Assembly (NCBI GenBank): GCA_020639235.1
Contig: JACKHC010000001.1
Coordinates: 1,426,001-1,490,000, forward strand
DNA from: Phycisphaeraceae bacterium
Lineage (GTDB): Bacteria; Planctomycetota; Phycisphaerae; Phycisphaerales; UBA1924
Length of the DNA stretch: 64,000 nucleotides
Direction: 5' to 3'
A model generated the notes under the pieces. It saw only the letters and a list, made by a program, of their open reading frames with translations, searched no databases and was not told the DNA's origin. Position numbers and translations under genes: made by a program. Position 1 is the stretch's first letter; the number at the start of each line of letters is the position of its first letter. Below, piece by piece: positions 60,356 to 64,000 of the stretch.

Positions 60356-61710
60356 GCCCGAACCAAACGGGCGAATCGCTCGCCCCGCTCCTCGTAGTTT
60401 GTGAACTGATCCCACGAGGCGCACCCCGGCGAGAGCAGCAGCACCGCGCTCCCCCCCGACGCATTGATCGCGTGCATGGCCTGCTCCACCGCGTTGTCGA
60501 GGGATTCGCAGTGTTTCGCGTGGCCGTGGGCGAGATTGATGCGCCGGGCGATCTCCGGGCCGGTGGCGCCGATGGTGTAGACACCGGCGCAGCCGGAGGC
60601 GGCCTCGATCATCGGGGCGAGGTCGATCTTCTTGTCGTACCCGCCGCAGATCAGGTGGATGTGCGCGCGCCCGACCTCCCCAGTCTCGTCGAATGCGCGC
60701 ACGGCCAGGGCACATGCCTCGGGCGTCGTGCATTTTGAGTCGTTGAATGCGCGGAAACTTCCATCAACTTCAACCAGCTGCAAGCGATGTGGCAATCCTT
60801 CAAAGGTCGAAAGTGACGCGTGCGCGCACCCGGCGTCGATGCCCGCGGCGGCGGCCGCCTGAATCGCCACGGCCGCGTTGACGCGGTTGTGCGCACCGGG
60901 GAGGCGCAGGCGGCACTCGCCGACCATCGTGTGATCGAACAGGCGCATGCGCCTGGTGCGCTCGTGATTGGTGATGTGGAGCGTGACCCCGGTGCCGACG
61001 ATCGCTGTGTCGGCGTCGCTCAGCGGCTCAAGAATTCGGATCTTCGACTCGGCGTAGTGTGCCATGTCGGCGTGCCAGTCGAGGTGGTTGGGCGCGATGT
61101 TGGTGATGACGGCGACGCCCGGCGACCACGCGGGCGCCTCGGGGTAGCCAACGCCCCGGCCGAGCCAGTAGAGCTGCGCGCTGGAGAGTTCGAGGACGAT
61201 CCAGTCTTCGGGTGTGATGTTGTCGAGTTCGGGGAGGAGCGAGCCGCCGATGTTGCCGCCGAAGTGGACGGTGCGTCCGTCGGCTTTGAGGATGTGGGCG
61301 ATCATGGCGCTGGTGGTGGACTTGCCCGCGGTGCCGGTGACGCCGATGACATGGGCGCGGTTGGGGAGCCGCTCGCAGAGCAATCTGATTTCGGTGGTGA
61401 TGGGGACGCCCGCCGCGGTCGCGGCGCGGAGGAATCGGTTGTCCCACGGTTTGGGGACGGCGGGGTTGGCGACGACCAGATCGGTGTTCGTGAAGTCCGA
61501 GACGTTGTGCTCCCCCAAGCGCAAGGTGACGGAGCCGGCATCAATGAGGTCTGCGAGTTGATCGAGTGAGTCGGTGAGTTTGTCGGCGGGCTGGAGGTCG
61601 GTGAGCAGGACATCGGCGCCGTAGGCGCAGAGGAAGCGTGTGACGCCGACGCCGCCGCCGAAGCGGCCCAGGCCCATGACGGTGACGCGTTTGCCTTCGA
61701 GTTCCAGCAT
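60319..61710 (-). CDS. murD: UDP-N-acetylmuramoylalanine--D-glutamate ligase
   Basis: 463 residues. GLGRFGGGVGVTRFL near the start, the ATP loop in GVTGTAGKSTTSAMIAHIL, NHLDWHADMAHYAESK and the C-terminal FNDSKCTTPEACALAV and LICGGYDKKIDLAP are MurD signatures. It adds D-glutamate to UDP-MurNAc-L-Ala in the cytoplasm, so a peptidoglycan wall is made. The ATG at 61710 has GGAG nine bases upstream. Other mur genes are not adjacent. Confidence 0.94.
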   Translation of the reverse strand: MLELEGKRVTVMGLGRFGGGVGVTRFLCAYGADVLLTDLQPADKLTDSLDQLADLIDAGSVTLRLGEHNVSDFTNTDLVVANPAVPKPWDNRFLRAATAAGVPITTEIRLLCERLPNRAHVIGVTGTAGKSTTSAMIAHILKADGRTVHFGGNIGGSLLPELDNITPEDWIVLELSSAQLYWLGRGVGYPEAPAWSPGVAVITNIAPNHLDWHADMAHYAESKIRILEPLSDADTAIVGTGVTLHITNHERTRRMRLFDHTMVGECRLRLPGAHNRVNAAVAIQAAAAAGIDAGCAHASLSTFEGLPHRLQLVEVDGSFRAFNDSKCTTPEACALAVRAFDETGEVGRAHIHLICGGYDKKIDLAPMIEAASGCAGVYTIGATGPEIARRINLAHGHAKHCESLDNAVEQAMHAINASGGSAVLLLSPGCASWDQFTNYEERGERFARLVRAYCEGGSKSIVT

Positions 61711-61751
61711 GTGATGGGCTCCGTCCCGACGGGAGATTGTATGCGGGAGGG

Positions 61752-61757
61752 TATGCT
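61752..61757 (+). promoter_or_regulatory. TATGCT -10 box, six bases before M28 peptidase gene
   Basis: TATGCT then GGCGGG and the ATG at 61764. No convincing Shine-Dalgarno; leaderless start likely. Confidence 0.4.
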
Positions 61758-61763
61758 GGCGGG

Positions 61764-63155
61764 ATGAGATCGACACGACGCTCGGCGGCTTTTGCGGCGA
61801 CTCTGATGACTGCACTCACTTCGAATCTGATGGCGGATGACGGCGGGAGCGATCTGCCGGGCACGCGGCCGCCGGTGATCGTGGCGGACGAGGCGTTCGA
61901 CGGGGCGTGGCTCAAGAGGCTGGTTGCGGAGATGGCTTCGTTCGGGACGCGGCACACGCTCTCGGACACGGAGTCGGGCACACGCGGCATCGGGGCGGCG
62001 CGGCGGTGGGTTGCGGACGAGTTCCGCAAGGCCGGGAGCCGGGCGATCGTGACGCTCGAGTCGAACATGGTGCGCGGCGGGGAGCGGCGGATTCCGCGCG
62101 ATGTCGAGGTTGTGAATGTGGTGTGCGAGATTCCGGGCGCGATGCCCGAGGCGAAGGGGCGGCGGTATTACATGCTGGCGCACCTGGACTCGCGGAACTC
62201 GGACGGCATGGACAGCGAGGGCGACTCGCCCGGCGCGAACGACGCGGCTTCGGGCGTTGCAGCGCTCATCGCCATCGCGAAAGTGCTCGCGGGCGACGAT
62301 CCGCTGGACGCGACGGTTGTGCTCATCGCGACGAGCGGCGAGGAGCAGGGGCTGTACGGCGCGAAGAAGCATGTAGAGCGGGCGATCGAGAATGGGTGGG
62401 ATGTGCGGGGGGTGCTGAACAACGACACGGTCGGCGATCCGTATGGGCCGTGGCCGGCGGACTCTGAGCGCGGGAAAGAGGCGCGCGGGTTGATCCGCGT
62501 GTTCTCGCAGGGGATTCCGGTGGAGGCGACGCCGGAGGCGTACAAGCGCTTGTCGCAGTTGGGGGCGGAGAGTGACTCGGTCTCGCGGCAACTGGCGCGG
62601 TATGTGGACTTCGTGGCGCGGTGGCACGACACGCCGGTGAAGCCGATGCTTGTTTTTCGGAATGACCGGTTTTTGCGGGGCGGGGACCACACGCCGTTCG
62701 TGGAGGCGGGGTTCGCGGGGGTGCGCTTCACGGTGCCTTATGAGGATTACGACCGGCAGCATCAGGATGTGCGCGTCGAGAACGGCACGAAGTACGGCGA
62801 CACAGCGGAGTGGATCAACGGGGGGTACCTGCGCGATGTGACCCTGCTCAATGCGCTGACGCTGATTCATCTGGCCAATGCGCCGTCGGTGCCGGGCAAT
62901 GCGCGGATCATCACGGCCGAACTCGATAACGACACGGTGATCCGCTGGGACGCGTCCCCCGAGCCGGATGTGGCGGGGTACGAGGTGGTGGCGCGGCGGA
63001 CGACGAGCCCTCAGTGGGAGCGGTCGTTCGATGTGCGCGGCAATCTCTCGTTCACGACGGACCTGCACAAGGACAACTGGTTCTTCGGCGTGCGTGCGTA
63101 CGACAAGGACGGCTATCGCAGCCCCGTGGCGTTCTGCGGCGTGGCAAGCGAGTGA
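61764..63155 (+). CDS. Exported M28-family zinc metallopeptidase
   Basis: 463 residues. A signal peptide MRSTRRSAAFAATLMTALTS ends near NLMADD. The M28 zinc-site residues appear as LAHLDSR (His, Asp), GANDAASG (Asp), TSGEEQGL (catalytic Glu pair), LNNDTVGDP (Asp) and GGDHTPF (His). Aminopeptidase activity outside the cytoplasm is expected. The C-terminal 90 residues look like a fibronectin III-type domain (DTVIRWDASPEPDVAGYEVVARR). The dtd gene starts 11 bases after. Confidence 0.9.
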   Translation: MRSTRRSAAFAATLMTALTSNLMADDGGSDLPGTRPPVIVADEAFDGAWLKRLVAEMASFGTRHTLSDTESGTRGIGAARRWVADEFRKAGSRAIVTLESNMVRGGERRIPRDVEVVNVVCEIPGAMPEAKGRRYYMLAHLDSRNSDGMDSEGDSPGANDAASGVAALIAIAKVLAGDDPLDATVVLIATSGEEQGLYGAKKHVERAIENGWDVRGVLNNDTVGDPYGPWPADSERGKEARGLIRVFSQGIPVEATPEAYKRLSQLGAESDSVSRQLARYVDFVARWHDTPVKPMLVFRNDRFLRGGDHTPFVEAGFAGVRFTVPYEDYDRQHQDVRVENGTKYGDTAEWINGGYLRDVTLLNALTLIHLANAPSVPGNARIITAELDNDTVIRWDASPEPDVAGYEVVARRTTSPQWERSFDVRGNLSFTTDLHKDNWFFGVRAYDKDGYRSPVAFCGVASE

Positions 63156-63166
63156 CCGCTTAACCG

Positions 63167-63622
63167 ATGCGCTGCGTCGTTCAAAGAGTGCTCGAGGCGA
63201 GCGTGAGGGTCGATGGGAAGATCGTGGGGGCGATCGCGCGCGGGTTGTTGGTGCTGGCGGCCGTGGAAAAGGGGGACACTCGGAAGGAACGCGCGTGGAT
63301 GGCGGAGAAACTGGCCAACCTGCGGCTGTTTCCGGATGGGGACGGGAAGATGAATCTGTCGGTGCTCGATCTTGGCGCGGATGGCGGGATTCTGATGGTG
63401 CCCAACTTCACGGTGGCGGGGGATTGCAAGAAGGGCAGAAGGCCGGGGTTTGACGGGGCGATGCGGCCGCCGGAGGCGGAGACGGAGTTCGGCGCGCTGT
63501 GCGATGCGGTCGGCGCGCAGGGCGTCAGGGTCGCGCGCGGCGTGTTCGGCGCGGACATGAAGGTTGCAATAGTGAACGACGGTCCGGTGACGGTGGTGGT
63601 GGAGTCACCGAGCGTTGGTTGA
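63167..63622 (+). CDS. dtd: D-aminoacyl-tRNA deacylase
   Basis: 151 residues. MRCVVQRVLEASVRVDGKIV begins the family pattern, and the substrate loop NDGPVTVVVESP near the end holds the Gly-Pro motif. The usual SQFT segment is PNFTVAGDCKKGRRPGF. It removes D-amino acids, or glycine from tRNA(Ala), keeping translation accurate. It sits 11 bases after the peptidase gene without its own ribosome site, so translation may be coupled. Its last 18 bases overlap the convergent partial gene. Confidence 0.92.
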   Translation: MRCVVQRVLEASVRVDGKIVGAIARGLLVLAAVEKGDTRKERAWMAEKLANLRLFPDGDGKMNLSVLDLGADGGILMVPNFTVAGDCKKGRRPGFDGAMRPPEAETEFGALCDAVGAQGVRVARGVFGADMKVAIVNDGPVTVVVESPSVG

Positions 63623-64000
63623 CGCGCGTCTGCGTCGCTTGAAAAACGCAAGCCCGAGCGCGGCTGCGGACGGCGACGGGATCGCGTAGCCCTCGACGCG
63701 GAAGTCCATGATGCCTGGGAGTCCGTTTGGGAAACTGACGGGCGACTGAACGGCGGTGTTGAGGTTGTAGGCTGCGACATAGAGGGGGTCGTTGTCGCCA
63801 AGGAGTGCGCCGGGAGAGAGCGTCCATCCCTGCTGGGCGGTGTTGCCGGTCATGCTGACACCCAGAGCGACGCCGACCTGGCCGTTGAAATGCCATGTGG
63901 TGTCGCCGACGATCGTTGCGATCGGCTTGACGCCGTCGCCGATCGAGATGAGTGTGTTGATCGCGGGGGCGGTGATGGAACGAGCGGGGAGAGAGACGGA
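63605..64000 (-). CDS. Partial secreted protein with PEP-CTERM-type tail
   Basis: The frame is open from the right edge to the stop at 63605, giving at least 131 residues, so only the C-terminal part is in the window. The last residues read AIPSPSAAALGLAFFKRRRRAS, which is the pattern of a PEP-CTERM-type sorting tail: a Pro-Ser motif, a short hydrophobic helix and a basic end. Upstream, VGDTTWHFNGQVGVALGVS and LYVAAYNLNTA suggest a beta-rich exported protein. It should be processed by an exosortase encoded elsewhere. The call is limited by the window edge. Confidence 0.75.
   Translation of the reverse strand, partial: SVSLPARSITAPAINTLISIGDGVKPIATIVGDTTWHFNGQVGVALGVSMTGNTAQQGWTLSPGALLGDNDPLYVAAYNLNTAVQSPVSFPNGLPGIMDFRVEGYAIPSPSAAALGLAFFKRRRRASTNAR

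Noticed and set aside
1..64000. Search for CRISPR arrays, tRNA, rRNA, transposase genes and prophage genes
   Set aside because: No regularly spaced repeat array, no convincing tRNA T-loop/acceptor pair, no rRNA-like segment and no transposase or phage structural protein was seen by eye. A dedicated tRNA scan would be decisive.

Overview
This 64 kb window looks like chromosome from a planctomycete, most likely of the class Phycisphaerae. The evidence is high G+C, an ECF-like sigma factor coupled by overlap to a TPR-bearing Ser/Thr kinase, a secreted protein ending in a dockerin-like calcium repeat of the kind common in this group, a PEP-CTERM-type protein, and a fused cbb3 oxidase subunit I/II. 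These are family-knowledge inferences; no rRNA or tRNA gene was found to test them.

Left part (1-15 kb): an accessory, defence-like region, all on the minus strand. A four-gene operon with overlapping ends encodes an unknown 423-residue protein, a two-lobed phospholipase D/Tdp1-like protein, a 1193-residue DEAH/SNF2-like helicase and a 134-residue protein. I could not match this gene set to a named anti-phage system. It is followed by a sigma factor/TPR-kinase pair and a single-chain Type IIG-like restriction-methylation enzyme.

Middle part (15-45 kb): metabolic and respiratory blocks. A TetR-controlled set (isochorismatase-YHS fusion, NTF2-like, AhpD-like) lies at 15.3-18.6 kb. At 18.9-25.2 kb, a thiolase, a class III aminotransferase, both subunits of a 3-oxoacid CoA-transferase and an unusual KamA-like radical SAM protein, with an RpiR regulator, could form an amino acid to beta-amino acid to 3-oxoacid to acyl-CoA route. 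A complete cbb3 oxidase operon (fused ccoNO, Q, single-haem P, G, H, a TauE/SafE-like gene, I, S) reads leftward from 33.8 to 25.3 kb, opposite an Rrf2 regulator. Then come a porin, a divergent oxyR/catalase pair with a recognisable OxyR site, a GNAT-amidohydrolase fusion, an AmpG-like transporter and a UvrD helicase-nuclease.

Right part (45-64 kb): mostly housekeeping genes. These are phenylalanine hydroxylase, mreBCD, a HEAT-repeat lipoprotein next to lnt, accD, a histidine-phosphatase-like protein lacking its histidines, rpe, a PuuD-like amidotransferase, guaB, a Rid protein, secreted proteins, murD, an M28 peptidase and dtd. Near 60 kb the G/C strand bias flips on both coding strands. Several genes without a Shine-Dalgarno sequence carry a TANNNT box 6-8 bases before the start codon, which suggests leaderless transcripts. 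Intergenic palindromes and in-frame poly-G tracts are further unusual features.
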